DNA from: Bifidobacterium cuniculi
GTDB taxonomy: Bacteria; Actinomycetota; Actinomycetes; Actinomycetales; Bifidobacteriaceae
Reading direction: 5' to 3'
Assembly (NCBI RefSeq): GCF_000741575.1
Contig: NZ_JGYV01000002.1
Span: 44,873-108,872 of the forward strand
DNA length: 64,000 nt
Shown here: positions 56,309 through 64,000 of the stretch, one piece after another
How positions within the stretch are numbered: the first letter of the stretch is position 1
How the letters are laid out: each line of letters begins with the position of its first letter
The notes under the pieces: generated by a model
What the model was told of the DNA's origin: nothing
Databases searched by the model: none
What the model saw: only the letters and a program-made list of their open reading frames with translations
Translations under genes and position numbers: made by a program

Positions 56309-56722
56309 TCAGTGCCTGACCTCCACGGTCATGCGCACCGGCGTGGCCTGCTCGTAGGTGTGTGCCACGGTGCAGCCCTTCTCCACGTGCGCCTTGACGC
56401 GCTTCCTGAGCTGTTCAACGTCCTCGGGTGTCAGGCGCGCGTCCGTGGCGTCGATGACCAGCTGTTCGTCGAAGTCCAGGTACGCGTTGCCATCCGGGTC
56501 GTAGGTGCCGTCGACGATGACGCGCGCGCCGTTGCCTTCGCCGGTCGCGCGCTCCACGGCCATCTGGCTGGAGAGCGCCGCGCAGCCCGCCAGGGCGATC
56601 TTCATCAGGTCGCCGGGGGAGAACTGACCCTTGCCCTTGCCGAACTTGATGTGTGCGCCGTCGTCGCTGAATGCGTCCCAGGAACCGTCCTTGTTGCGCT
56701 CCACCCAGAGCCTCTTGCCCAT
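56309..56722 (-). CDS. OsmC/Ohr-family peroxide-reducing protein
   Basis: A 137-residue OsmC-type protein. The two redox cysteines of the family are present: L-A-G-C-A-A-L-S-S near residue 50 and E-K-G-C-T-V-A-H-T near residue 117. These proteins reduce organic hydroperoxides, valuable to an anaerobe. The ATG at 56722 has AAGGAGGT directly upstream on the minus strand. It diverges from thyA with 151 bases between them. Confidence 0.9.
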   Translation of the reverse strand: MGKRLWVERNKDGSWDAFSDDGAHIKFGKGKGQFSPGDLMKIALAGCAALSSQMAVERATGEGNGARVIVDGTYDPDGNAYLDFDEQLVIDATDARLTPEDVEQLRKRVKAHVEKGCTVAHTYEQATPVRMTVEVRH

Positions 56723-56873
56723 GATGACCTCCTTCAGGTTTGGTGTGCCCTTCCATTATGGGCGCCCTTGCGCATTTTGGAAACCCGTGGGCGAAATGTG
56801 TGACGTGCGCCACCTTGTGCATGCATTTCGGCCGGGACGCGAAAAAGTGCGGCCGGCCCCCTATACTGGCCCC

Positions 56874-57746
56874 ATGCCATTCACGCAAGCCGACCTGACA
56901 TCCATCCGCGCGGACGTGCCGCCACGCCCGCACACCGACATCCCCATGCCGTACGAGGACCTGCTGCGCAAGATCCTCCTGGAAGGCAACCTCAAGAACG
57001 ACCGCACCGGTACGGGCACCATCTCCCTGTTCGGACAGCAGATGCGCTTCGACCTGTCGGAGGGCTTCCCGCTGCTGACCACCAAGCGCGTCTTCTTCAA
57101 GGGCATCGCCTACGAACTGCTGTGGTTCCTCAAGGGCAGCTCCAACATCGGCTACCTGACCGAACACAACGTGCACATCTGGGACGAGTGGGCCGACGAG
57201 AACGGCGACCTCGGCCCCGTCTACGGCGTGCAGTGGCGCAGCTGGCCGGCGCCCACCGCCGACGACCCGGACCGCACCATCGACCAGATCGCGGGCGTGC
57301 TGGAGACCATCAGGACCAACCCCGACTCGCGGCGCATGGTCGTGACGGCGTGGAACCCCGCGGAGGTCGAGGACATGGCGCTGCCGCCATGCCATGCGCT
57401 GTTCCAGTTCTACGTGGCCGACGGCAAGCTGTCCTGCCAGCTCTACCAGCGTTCCTGCGACATGTTCCTGGGCGTGCCCTTCAACATCGCTTCCTACTCG
57501 CTGCTGACCATGATGATGGCCCAGCAGGCGGACCTGGAGCCCGGCGAGTTCGTGTGGACCGGCGGCGACTGCCATATCTACGACAACCACGTGGACCAGG
57601 TGCTCGAGCAGCTGTCCAGGAACCCCTACCCCTACCCGACGATGAAGATCCGCAAGGCAGACTCGATCTTCGATTACGACTACGACGATTTCGAGGTCGT
57701 CGACTACCGTTGCCATCCGACCATCAAGGCACCCATCGCGGTCTAA
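56874..57746 (+). CDS. thyA: Thymidylate synthase
   Basis: A 290-residue ThyA that methylates dUMP using methylene-tetrahydrofolate. Catalytic Cys173 is in [11 protein letters not shown]; other marks are [27 protein letters not shown] and D-C-H-I-Y-D-N-H. A slightly extended N-terminus of ~25 residues is present. ATG 56874 has only a weak ribosome site. The folA gene follows 51 bases later to recycle dihydrofolate. Confidence 0.97.
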   Translation: MPFTQADLTSIRADVPPRPHTDIPMPYEDLLRKILLEGNLKNDRTGTGTISLFGQQMRFDLSEGFPLLTTKRVFFKGIAYELLWFLKGSSNIGYLTEHNVHIWDEWADENGDLGPVYGVQWRSWPAPTADDPDRTIDQIAGVLETIRTNPDSRRMVVTAWNPAEVEDMALPPCHALFQFYVADGKLSCQLYQRSCDMFLGVPFNIASYSLLTMMMAQQADLEPGEFVWTGGDCHIYDNHVDQVLEQLSRNPYPYPTMKIRKADSIFDYDYDDFEVVDYRCHPTIKAPIAV

Positions 57747-57797
57747 GACGGCCGCTACGATGGGAAGCCGTTGGACACGTTCAAGGGAGAGTATGAA

Positions 57798-58460
57798 ATG
57801 GAGCATGACAGTAGCCGCAGTGGCTATCACGAACCCGAGCCCGGGATTGCCGGGCCGCAGAACGATCTGGATCTGGAGGACGACTGGGGAGACGATTTCC
57901 CCAAGACCTTCTCCATCAACCTGATCTGGGCACAGGCGAACGACAGGGAAGGTCGTCCCGGTGCCATCGGGTTCCAGGGAGGCATGCCCTGGCATCTACA
58001 CGAGGATCTGCGCCGGTTCAAGGAGCTGACGGTCTCCCACCCGGTCATCATGGGCCGGAAGACCTGGGAGTCCCTGGGCAAGCCGCTGTCGAACCGCGAC
58101 AACATCGTCATTTCCCATGACCGCGCGTTCCGTGCCCCGGGTGCGACGGTGGCGTGCGACGTCGAGGAGGCGCTGGACCTGGCCCGCCAGGAGGCGATTC
58201 CCGACGACGGCCTCGACCGCAGCGAGATCTGGGTAATCGGCGGCGCACAGCTGTTCGAGCAGATGCTGCCGATGGCCTCGAAGGTCTACGTCACGCAGAT
58301 TGACGCGAACGTGGACGCGGATACGTACGCGCCGTCCCTGCCGGAAGAGTCCTGGCAGGTGGCGGGGCAGAGCGCTTGGATGGTGCCCGAGCGAGACGAG
58401 GGCATCCCGCGGTACCGTTACCTCACGCTGGTCCCCCGGCACGAGGAAGGCGACCGCTGA
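57798..58460 (+). CDS. folA: Dihydrofolate reductase
   Basis: A 220-residue DHFR. The first ~40 residues are an acidic extension (D-L-D-L-E-D-D-W-G-D-D) before the usual domain: I-N-L-I-W-A-Q-A, G-G-M-P-W-H-L-H-E-D-L-R-R-F-K and M-G-R-K-T-W-E-S. Normal bacterial DHFR is about 160 residues. ATG 57798 with AAGGGAGAG upstream is chosen; a TTG at 57771 lies in the same frame. The thyA-folA order is widespread. The phosphatase gene follows 31 bases downstream. Confidence 0.95.
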   Translation: MEHDSSRSGYHEPEPGIAGPQNDLDLEDDWGDDFPKTFSINLIWAQANDREGRPGAIGFQGGMPWHLHEDLRRFKELTVSHPVIMGRKTWESLGKPLSNRDNIVISHDRAFRAPGATVACDVEEALDLARQEAIPDDGLDRSEIWVIGGAQLFEQMLPMASKVYVTQIDANVDADTYAPSLPEESWQVAGQSAWMVPERDEGIPRYRYLTLVPRHEEGDR

Positions 58461-58491
58461 CCGGCAGACCGAACCATAAGGACCGAAAGAA

Positions 58492-59016
58492 GTGGCACAG
58501 AGAAGCGAACAGCCGTACACCGTGATGACGGTGTGCACGGGCAACATTTGCCGTTCCCCCATGGGGGAGATCATCCTGCGGCATGAATTCGACAAGCGTG
58601 GTCTGTCGGATCGTGTGCGTGTGGAGTCCAGCGGCGTCAGCGACGAGGAGTACGGCAACCCGATTGACAGGCGTGCCGTGAAGGTGCTGCGCGAGCGCGG
58701 CTACGAGATTCCACCCCGGCATTTCGCGCATCGCATCACCCGGCAGGAGATCGAGGACACCGACCTGTTCCTGCCGATGACCGCCTCCCACATGAACGCC
58801 CTGATGCGCATGCTGCCCCTGAGCAAGCGCTCCCAGGTGCACATGTACCGCAGCTTCGACCTGTCCCTGCCGGACCCGCAGCCGGGCCACGAGGGGCAGA
58901 TCGACCTGGTGGACCCGTGGTACGGCGGCATGCACGAGTTCGAGGTCGCCATCGACCAGATCGAGGAAGTCGCCCCGTACATCGCGGACTACGTGGAGAA
59001 GCAGCTCCAGGACTGA
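58492..59016 (+). CDS. Low-molecular-weight protein-tyrosine phosphatase
   Basis: A 174-residue LMW-PTP. The phosphate loop C-T-G-N-I-C-R-S spans Cys15-Ser22, and the acid is the Asp of V-D-P-W-Y-G-G near residue 141. Such enzymes dephosphorylate tyrosine or arginine on proteins, often tied to exopolysaccharide or stress control. The start is GTG 58492. The final codons and stop lie inside the left arm of the palindrome at 59011-59144. Confidence 0.93.
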   Translation: MAQRSEQPYTVMTVCTGNICRSPMGEIILRHEFDKRGLSDRVRVESSGVSDEEYGNPIDRRAVKVLRERGYEIPPRHFAHRITRQEIEDTDLFLPMTASHMNALMRMLPLSKRSQVHMYRSFDLSLPDPQPGHEGQIDLVDPWYGGMHEFEVAIDQIEEVAPYIADYVEKQLQD

Positions 59017-59144
59017 CTGAGTTTTTTGTTCATTTTTTTGAACAATTTCTAGCGGAAAGGCCGTCGGGCCCGTCGCTGTGCGACGGGCCCGACGGCCTTT
59101 CCGCTAGAAATTGTTCAAAAAAATGAACAAAAACTCAGTCAGTC
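59011..59144. repeat. Giant palindrome spanning both convergent stop codons, family A
   Basis: Arms 59011-59075 and 59081-59144 differ by a single base over 64 positions and enclose the loop CTGTG. Each arm starts GACTGACTGAG, includes a TTGTTCA/TGAACAA mini-hairpin and CTAGCGGAAAGGCCG, and ends GGGCCCGTCG. The arms contain the stop codons of both the phosphatase gene (59014-59016) and galE (59139-59141), so the last codons of two unrelated genes are part of one symmetric structure. Confidence 0.93.
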
Positions 59145-60152
59145 CACCTGCTGCCAGGTCTCCACGTCGATGTGGTGCTCCGGGTTGGCCTGCCAGGCGT
59201 CCCAGGCGGACTGCACGATGTCCTCGACGTCGTACCTGGCGTGCCAGTCCATCTCCTCGTTGATGCGCTTGGGCGAGCCGATCAGGTGCGGCGGGTCGCC
59301 GGCACGGCGGGCCATCACGGTCTCCTGGAAGGGCAGGCCGGTGACCTTCTTGACCTCGTCGACGATCTGGCGCACGGAAGTGCCCTTGCCGGTGCCCACG
59401 TTGAACACGTCGTACTTGCGCTCCTCGCGGTCGAGGTAGTCGAGGGCCGCCACGTGCGCGTCGGCCAGGTCGGAGACGTGGATGTAGTCACGCACGCAGG
59501 TGCCGTCCTCGGTGGGGTAGTCGTCGCCGAAGATGGCCGGCGCCTTGCCCTGCTTGAGGCGGTCGAAGAGCATGGGGATGAGGTTGAGGATGGCCGGGTC
59601 CTCGAGTTCCACGGGACCGCAGCCGGCCACGTTGAAGTAGCGCAGGCCGCAGAAGCGGATGCCGAAGGGCTGCTCGCAGGCGCGGGCCATCCACTCGCCG
59701 AACAGCTTGGTCTGGCCGTAGGGGTTGATCGGCAGCATCGGCACGACGTCCTCGGGCACGACGTCCACCGGCGGCTCGCCGTAGGTGGCGGCGGAGGAGG
59801 AGAACACGAGCTTCTTGGTCTTCTCGGAGTCCTTCATGGCCTCGAGCACGTTGAGCATGCCGCCGATGTTCTGCTGGTAGTACCACAGCGGCTTCTCCAC
59901 CGACTCGCCCACCTGCTTGCGGGCGGCGAAGTGGATCACCGCGTCGACGCCCTCGGCGTCCATGATCTCGGTGAGGCGGGCCGCGGCGCCCGGGGTGGAG
60001 ATGTCCATGCCGTAGAGGCGGGCGTCGCCAATGCGGTCCGGCTTGCCGTAGCTCAGGTCGTCCACCACGACGACCTTGTCGCCGTTTTCCTGCAGGGCAT
60101 GGACCACGTGTGCACCGATGTAGCCGCATCCGCCCGTGACGAGAACAGTCAT
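59139..60152 (-). CDS. galE: UDP-glucose 4-epimerase
   Basis: A 337-residue GalE interconverting UDP-glucose and UDP-galactose, the link between galactose use (Leloir pathway) and wall precursor supply. NAD motif V-T-G-G-C-G-Y-I-G-A-H; catalytic Y-G-Q-T-K; S-S-S-A-A-T-Y-G. ATG 60152 is sure from the N-terminus. It relates functionally to the galactoside genes at 27895-31923, although it is 28 kb away. Divergent trmB starts 225 bases off, with A+T-rich DNA between the two. Confidence 0.97.
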   Translation of the reverse strand: MTVLVTGGCGYIGAHVVHALQENGDKVVVVDDLSYGKPDRIGDARLYGMDISTPGAAARLTEIMDAEGVDAVIHFAARKQVGESVEKPLWYYQQNIGGMLNVLEAMKDSEKTKKLVFSSSAATYGEPPVDVVPEDVVPMLPINPYGQTKLFGEWMARACEQPFGIRFCGLRYFNVAGCGPVELEDPAILNLIPMLFDRLKQGKAPAIFGDDYPTEDGTCVRDYIHVSDLADAHVAALDYLDREERKYDVFNVGTGKGTSVRQIVDEVKKVTGLPFQETVMARRAGDPPHLIGSPKRINEEMDWHARYDVEDIVQSAWDAWQANPEHHIDVETWQQVD

Positions 60153-60376
60153 GTTCAGCCTTTCGTCGTATCGCGGCAAGGACGTTCCCGACTGCCGCGG
60201 TGATAATTTTTGAGCAGTTATAGGATATCACTTGGTAGGAATTGTGTCAAAATTGTTCGATTTTGTTATCAATGCGATGCAAATTTGAGTGTTTCGGTTG
60301 CCGATGGTTCCTTCGTCCCCACCTGTCCATCCTAGTACGGGACCGGACGCGCCAACCCGTTGCTACACTGGTGCGC

Positions 60377-61201
60377 ATGACCGACGAAGAGAAGACCACC
60401 GAGGAACGATCCGCCCTGTATGGACGCAAGGTCCTGTCCTTCGTGCGCCGGTCCGCGCGCCTCGACGCGCGGCTGCAACGCGCCTGGGATACCTACGCCG
60501 ACGACCTGCTGCTCGACGACATCGCCGCAGGGGAGGGGCGGCTCGACCCGCGCGACGGCTTCGCACTCGACCGCGACTACCTGCGCGCACACTGGGACGG
60601 GGAGCGCCCCCTCGTCGTGGAAATCGGCACCGGCCAGGGCGAGAACGTGGTCGCCGCGGCCGCCGCGCACCCCGAGCTCGACTTCCTCGCCCTGGAAGTC
60701 TACGACCCGGGCGTCGCACACACCATGCTGCTCGCCGGCAAGCAGGGGCTGCGCAACCTGCGCATCGCGCAGATCAACGCGCCCGAGCTCATGAAGACGG
60801 TCCAGGACGGCCTGCTGGCGGAAGTGTGGACCTTCTTCCCCGACCCCTGGCCCAAGATGCGCCACCACAAGCGGCGCATCGTCCGGGACGAACTCGCCGG
60901 CGACGTGCACCGCGCGCTCGCCGACGGCGGCGTGTGGCGCATCGCCACCGACATCGAGGACTACGCCCTGCACGTGCACGAGGTGATGGACGGCCGCGGC
61001 GACTTCGTCAACGAAGGCGCGCTCACCGTGAGCCTGCCCACGGAACACGTGGGCAAGGGCAACGCCGACGCCGCCGCCCAGCTGCCGCATGCCGACTTCA
61101 AGGAGTCGGAACGCTTCGACGGCCGCGTGCTCACCAACTTCGAGCGCAAGGGCCTGGACGCCGGGCGTACGATCCACGACTTCACCTACCGCAAGGCCTG
61201 A
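60377..61201 (+). CDS. trmB: tRNA (guanine-N7-)-methyltransferase
   Basis: A 274-residue TrmB that methylates G46 of tRNA. SAM motif [10 protein letters not shown]; substrate marks [15 protein letters not shown]. It has an N-terminal extension of about 65 residues relative to short TrmB forms. ATG 60377 is used; the frame is open further upstream in the A+T-rich gap but not conserved. It is the last chromosomal gene before the integrated element. Confidence 0.95.
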   Translation: MTDEEKTTEERSALYGRKVLSFVRRSARLDARLQRAWDTYADDLLLDDIAAGEGRLDPRDGFALDRDYLRAHWDGERPLVVEIGTGQGENVVAAAAAHPELDFLALEVYDPGVAHTMLLAGKQGLRNLRIAQINAPELMKTVQDGLLAEVWTFFPDPWPKMRHHKRRIVRDELAGDVHRALADGGVWRIATDIEDYALHVHEVMDGRGDFVNEGALTVSLPTEHVGKGNADAAAQLPHADFKESERFDGRVLTNFERKGLDAGRTIHDFTYRKA

Positions 61202-61216
61202 GCGCGAGCAGGTGTG

Positions 61217-61286
61217 TCGCGTGTGTGCGGGCTCCTAGAAATCTCTCGTTTTTCCGTGATATTTCTAGGAGCCCGCACACACGCGA
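61217..61286. repeat. Palindromic repeat, family B, long form
   Basis: TCGCGTGTGTGCGGGCTCCT and its exact complement AGGAGCCCGCACACACGCGA enclose the AGAAATCTCTCG...GTGATATTTCT core, that is, a family B hairpin with GC-rich clamps outside. It begins 16 bases after the trmB stop and probably ends its transcript. Confidence 0.9.
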
Positions 61287-61306
61287 CGCGGGAATTGGGG
61301 ATATGC

Positions 61307-61339
61307 AAACGGCCGAAACCTTGTGGGTTCCGGCTGTTT
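61307..61339 (+). terminator. Hairpin between trmB and the integrase end
   Basis: AAACGGCCGAAACC and GGGTTCCGGCTGTTT pair with one bulge around TTGT. It could be a terminator for trmB or mark the element boundary. Confidence 0.45.
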
Positions 61340-61386
61340 CCTGTTGGTACCCCCTGAGAGAGTCGAAACATCTGAACCGGCATGTC

Positions 61387-61457
61387 GTGGAATGTGGTTC
61401 AATGTGTGGACATTAGTGTTTTGAACCGTTCCACAGTGGTTCAATTTCGTGAACTGT
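61387..61457. other. Repeat-rich boundary region next to the integrase (candidate attachment/arm sites)
   Basis: GTGGAATGTGGTTCAA (61387-61402) and TTGAACCGTTCCAC (61421-61434) form an interrupted inverted repeat, and TGGTTCAA recurs directly at 61438. Such clusters are typical of arm-type sites of tyrosine integrases. No tRNA gene end was recognised here, so the exact attachment core is not fixed. Confidence 0.35.
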
Positions 61458-61480
61458 GAGGGTATTTCGTAGAATTGTTC

Positions 61481-62569
61481 TCAGATTGTTCTCACCGCCG
61501 CGATTTGGGAACCCATGGCATCCGCGACGGCATCCAAGTCGGCGTCAAACAAATCGGCATAGGTATCCAAGGTCATAGCGGCAGTTTTGTGACCTAGCAT
61601 CCTTTGGACGGCCTTGACGTTCGCACCGGCGGATATGGCTATGGACGCGGCCGTATGCCTCAGCTCATGGGCCGTAACCGGCGGCACGCCCGCCCGCTTC
61701 GCGGCACCCTCAAGCCATGAGCCATGCCGCTTCGCGTCGCGAATGTACCCACCGTCATAGGGCGACGTGAACACAAGTTCATCCGGCCCGCGGCCCACCA
61801 AGAGCGGCCGTAGGGCGTCAAGCACCTCGGCAGTGGCCGGCACGTCCCGCGTCTCCCATGTCTTCGGCGCGGATACGTGGAATGTGCCGCCGCGCTGGGA
61901 TACGGACCGTGTGACATGCAGCCGGCCGCGCGAAAAGTCAACGTCCTTCACCCTCAAGCCGCGCGCTTCACCTATCCTCAGCCCACAGAAGCCAAGGGTG
62001 AGCACAAGTGGCCGCCAGTCGCCGGCGGCGTCTGCAAGGGCGAGTAGTTGGGGCACATCCAAGTACTGGCGCGGGGTAGGGCACTGGCGGGGAAGCTGCA
62101 CGCCTTCGCATGGGTTAGCCGCTATGAGCCTATCCGCCACGGCGGTTGCACAGATAGCGCTCAGTACGCTGTATGCTCGCGTGACCACTTTGGCGGATGA
62201 CTGGCCGGCCATCTCGGATACCCACGACTGCACTTCGCTGTAGCGTATGGTGCCTATCTGCCGGGCGGCCCACCGTGGGGCGACATGCACGCGCCATGCC
62301 GTTTCATAGGTGTCATAGGTGGTTTGCTTGACTATGCCGCGTTTCATGGCTAGCCATGCTCGCCCGAGGGTGCCGACCGTTGCGCGGCCGTCCTGTGGAT
62401 CTACCCACGTGCCGGCGGCCGTCCCCGTGGTCAGATTTGCTATGAATAGCTTCGCGTCCCGCTTGGTTGGGAATCCGCGTTTCGTGTGTTGCCGGCCGTC
62501 GGCGTCGCGCCATTTCACGTAGTACTGGCGTTTGCCGCTCTTCGTATAGGGATGAATGCTAGCGTCCAT
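61481..62569 (-). CDS. int: Tyrosine recombinase (phage/ICE-type integrase)
   Basis: A 362-residue site-specific recombinase. The N-terminal AP2-like arm-binding part has Y-Y-V-K-W-R-D-A-D-G-R-Q-H-T-K-R-G-F; a SAM-like core-binding domain follows. Catalytic residues: Arg in G-L-R-I-G-E-A-R-G-L, H-E-L-R-H-T (His-x-x-Arg-His) and the Tyr in T-L-D-T-Y-A-D-L. Its 3' end faces trmB, so the element starts there and extends past the right edge. The start overlaps the repressor stop by 11 bases, so the two are co-expressed. Confidence 0.94.
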   Translation of the reverse strand: MDASIHPYTKSGKRQYYVKWRDADGRQHTKRGFPTKRDAKLFIANLTTGTAAGTWVDPQDGRATVGTLGRAWLAMKRGIVKQTTYDTYETAWRVHVAPRWAARQIGTIRYSEVQSWVSEMAGQSSAKVVTRAYSVLSAICATAVADRLIAANPCEGVQLPRQCPTPRQYLDVPQLLALADAAGDWRPLVLTLGFCGLRIGEARGLRVKDVDFSRGRLHVTRSVSQRGGTFHVSAPKTWETRDVPATAEVLDALRPLLVGRGPDELVFTSPYDGGYIRDAKRHGSWLEGAAKRAGVPPVTAHELRHTAASIAISAGANVKAVQRMLGHKTAAMTLDTYADLFDADLDAVADAMGSQIAAVRTI

Positions 62570-63158
62570 CCGGTTCCCCTGTCATCTCTTCCAGTTGCTC
62601 CATGATGGATGGTTCGTTTTCTATGGCGTCGGCTACTTCGCCTTCTATTATGCGAGTCTCGCGGCCGCGTTTCTGTGGTGTGGCGCCTTCGCCCGCACGC
62701 TCTGCCGCCTCAGTGTCCACCGAGTGCCCGTAGAGGCGGTCAACGTTGCGCACCAACACGGGCGGTTGCACCCCTAGGCGGGATGCCATGCGCATCTCAG
62801 CACTAGTAGGTTGCCGCCCTTGGGACGGTTCGATATAGATGTAGGGCGTTAAGTGTACTGGCTTGCCTTGCAAGGCGGCCGCCATGCCTGTAAGCGCGTT
62901 GCCGCCGTCTGTGAAGTCGTCGCCTAGCACGTCGGCTAGTGTCAGTTCTTCGCCTGTTAGATCGTTGAGCGCGCTGAGCAATATGAGTATGTTGCCGAGC
63001 GCGTCGGCGCGACTGCCACCACGTTCCATGCTGCTAATGGTGGAACCATGCCAGTTGCATCCATATTTTTGAGCTGCATCCGCTATTTGCTCTGTTGTGA
63101 GCCTATGTGCAACGCGCATATCAGATAGCCAAGCGCCCACAGTTTCATTAATCGCCAT
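62559..63158 (-). CDS. XRE-type phage repressor-like protein
   Basis: A 199-residue protein with an N-terminal lambda-repressor-like helix-turn-helix (L-T-T-E-Q-I-A-D-A-A-Q-K-Y-G-C, then S-T-I-S-S-M-E-R-G-G). The middle and C-terminus are unrecognised; the last ~60 residues are acidic. It probably keeps the element silent by binding the TTGCA operators in the divergent gap at 63159-63276. The last 11 bases overlap the integrase start. No strong ribosome site precedes the ATG 63158. Confidence 0.82.
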   Translation of the reverse strand: MAINETVGAWLSDMRVAHRLTTEQIADAAQKYGCNWHGSTISSMERGGSRADALGNILILLSALNDLTGEELTLADVLGDDFTDGGNALTGMAAALQGKPVHLTPYIYIEPSQGRQPTSAEMRMASRLGVQPPVLVRNVDRLYGHSVDTEAAERAGEGATPQKRGRETRIIEGEVADAIENEPSIMEQLEEMTGEPDGR

Positions 63159-63235
63159 GCTTGTAAGCCTATCAGCGACACGCCGCGAAACATATACACA
63201 GTTGCAAGATTATTTAAACCGTGTTAGCGTGTCAT

Positions 63236-63260
63236 CAGTTGCAGAAATATTGCAACACTG
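63236..63260. promoter_or_regulatory. Repressor-type operator between repressor and excisionase genes
   Basis: CAGTTGCA and TGCAACACTG form an inverted repeat around GAAATAT, and a further half-site CAGTTGCAAG lies at 63199. They occupy the gap between the divergent repressor and excisionase-like genes, the expected place for lysogeny-type control. Confidence 0.55.
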
Positions 63261-63276
63261 TACGAAAGGTACTCAC

Positions 63277-63555
63277 ATGAACTCACCGACCATCACCCCG
63301 CAAGCCGAAGCGTGGGACCTGTTGCAGTGCCGGCTCAGCCGCGCCGCCGACCCCGCCGACGTACTCATGTCCACCGCCGAAGCGGCCGCCTACCTCGGCT
63401 GCACCGAGAACGCACTCGGCGTGCGCCGACACAACGGCAGCGGCCCCGCCTACCTCAGGCGCGGCCGATTCATCCGTTACCGCAAGGGAGACATAGACGC
63501 ATGGCTCACCGAACGGACACGAACAAAGGATGTAGACGCCACGGACAGTAGCTAG
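63277..63555 (+). CDS. xis: Excisionase-like DNA-binding protein
   Basis: A 92-residue protein with a MerR/excisionase-type winged helix: L-M-S-T-A-E-A-A-A-Y-L-G-C-T-E-N-A-L, then R-F-I-R-Y-R-K-G-D-I-D-A-W-L. This is the helix-turn-helix_17 style typical of small recombination directionality factors. GAAAGG precedes the ATG. It is divergent from the repressor, with operators between. Its stop codon (63553-63555) overlaps the stop of the leftward TnpB gene. Confidence 0.82.
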   Translation: MNSPTITPQAEAWDLLQCRLSRAADPADVLMSTAEAAAYLGCTENALGVRRHNGSGPAYLRRGRFIRYRKGDIDAWLTERTRTKDVDATDSS

Positions 63556-64000
63556 TTTTGTACCAAAGCATGGTATTTGCTAGTTCCGTCCGTCTCCCCG
63601 TTGGCTGTTGCGGTTCGATGGGCGCCCGGAGCGCCTGTAACGTCCGGGACCGCGCCTTCCATCGGCCTGTTCCAACGGTGTTGGAAGCGTTGGTCGAGTA
63701 GTTGGCGGGTGTTGGTGCGCGCCTTGGGGCCCATGTTGTCCGGTTGCTGCCACGAACGTCGTGATTGGATGACACGGGCCGCGTTGATGTCGGCGTGCAT
63801 GGTTTTGCCGCAGAAACGGCAAGCATATCTGGCTCGGCTGGGCCTGTTGCGTTTACTGGTGTAGCCGCAGCCGGAGCATTCCTGTGACGTGTATTGTGCG
63901 GGTACCTGTTCGACTTGGATGCCCGCGCTTTCCTGTATGGATTCGAGTTTGCGCTTCAAGACGGCGCGCCCGGTGCGGGTGATGAGCCGGTTCATGCGCC
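63552..64000 (-). CDS. tnpB: TnpB (IS200/IS605-type, OrfB) C-terminal part, cut by window edge
   Basis: At least 149 residues of the C-terminal half of a TnpB RNA-guided nuclease; the frame is open to base 64000 on the minus strand. The zinc finger Y-T-S-Q-E-C-S-G-C-G...Y-A-C-R-F-C-G and the RuvC-III acidic motif M-H-A-D-I-N-A-A-R-V-I are intact. The apparent first Met (63995) is internal. After the nuclease core comes an extra ~50-residue tail. Stop codon overlaps that of the excisionase-like gene. In TnpB elements the guide RNA is usually read from the 3' end of the gene and beyond. Confidence 0.88.
   Translation of the reverse strand, partial: RMNRLITRTGRAVLKRKLESIQESAGIQVEQVPAQYTSQECSGCGYTSKRNRPSRARYACRFCGKTMHADINAARVIQSRRSWQQPDNMGPKARTNTRQLLDQRFQHRWNRPMEGAVPDVTGAPGAHRTATANGETDGTSKYHALVQN

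Noticed and set aside
61300..61480. tRNA 3' end as integration site of the element
   Set aside because: No TTC-A T-arm with a matching acceptor stem was found between trmB and the integrase.

Overview
The window is high-G+C actinobacterial DNA (around 65% G+C by eye). Gene content and order fit Bifidobacterium: ftsY-amtB-glnB-glnD, dnaB-murT-gatD, a Nudix/phosphatase MutT1 next to ppk1, dnaX-recR-aspartokinase-asd, thyA-folA, GH42 galactosidase with sugar transporters, and a Tad/Flp pilus locus. No rRNA or tRNA gene was found. Species is not assignable by reading alone.

Layout. 1-2483: end of a 3-hydroxyacyl-CoA dehydrogenase, a C69 dipeptidase and a TetR regulator. 2549-7735: SRP receptor ftsY and the ammonium/PII block (amtB-glnB-glnD) with a GlnR-like repeat upstream of amtB. 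7736-13700 is an accessory-looking stretch: giant palindromes, a decayed alpha-galactosidase (GH36) behind a LacI-type operator, a dense array of DnaA boxes, two paralogous uracil-DNA-glycosylase-family genes, a 451-residue protein of unknown function and a frameshifted gene. 13880-17940: dnaB, the lipid II amidation pair murT-gatD and a small phasin-like gene. 18077-24743: an ABC1 kinase, a glycerophosphodiester phosphodiesterase, upp, an iteron-preceded AAA ATPase and an epimerase. 24863-27547: a tightly coupled three-gene ABC transporter operon headed by a 20-codon leader peptide.

27895-36239 is a sugar island: GH42 beta-galactosidase and a GPH-type symporter, then an AraC-type regulator diverging from a solute-binding protein and two permeases. 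36249-40335 runs leftward: a hypothetical protein, MutT1-like protein and ppk1. 41072-45421 is a Tad pilus locus with overlapping start/stop codons. 45557-52796: dnaX, recR, a split aspartokinase (separate catalytic and ACT genes), asd and serC, so aspartate- and serine-family amino acid synthesis next to replication/repair genes. 53182-55025: two secreted peptidoglycan hydrolases (CHAP and NlpC/P60) sharing a short linker motif. 55228-61201: universal stress protein, OsmC, thyA-folA-phosphatase, galE and trmB. From about 61300 to the right edge lies one end of an integrated mobile element: tyrosine integrase, XRE-type repressor, excisionase-like gene and the 3' part of a TnpB gene that leaves the window.

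A recurring theme is intergenic palindromes. At least four families (AGAAAT...ATTTCT hairpins in two core types; GTGCGC-centred long palindromes; a 20-bp TTAAAGCGGGCACCCGGTCG repeat; a CTTAAG-containing inverted repeat around an AT-rich core) sit in gaps, mostly at gene ends. The most striking one spans both stop codons of two convergent genes at 59011-59144.
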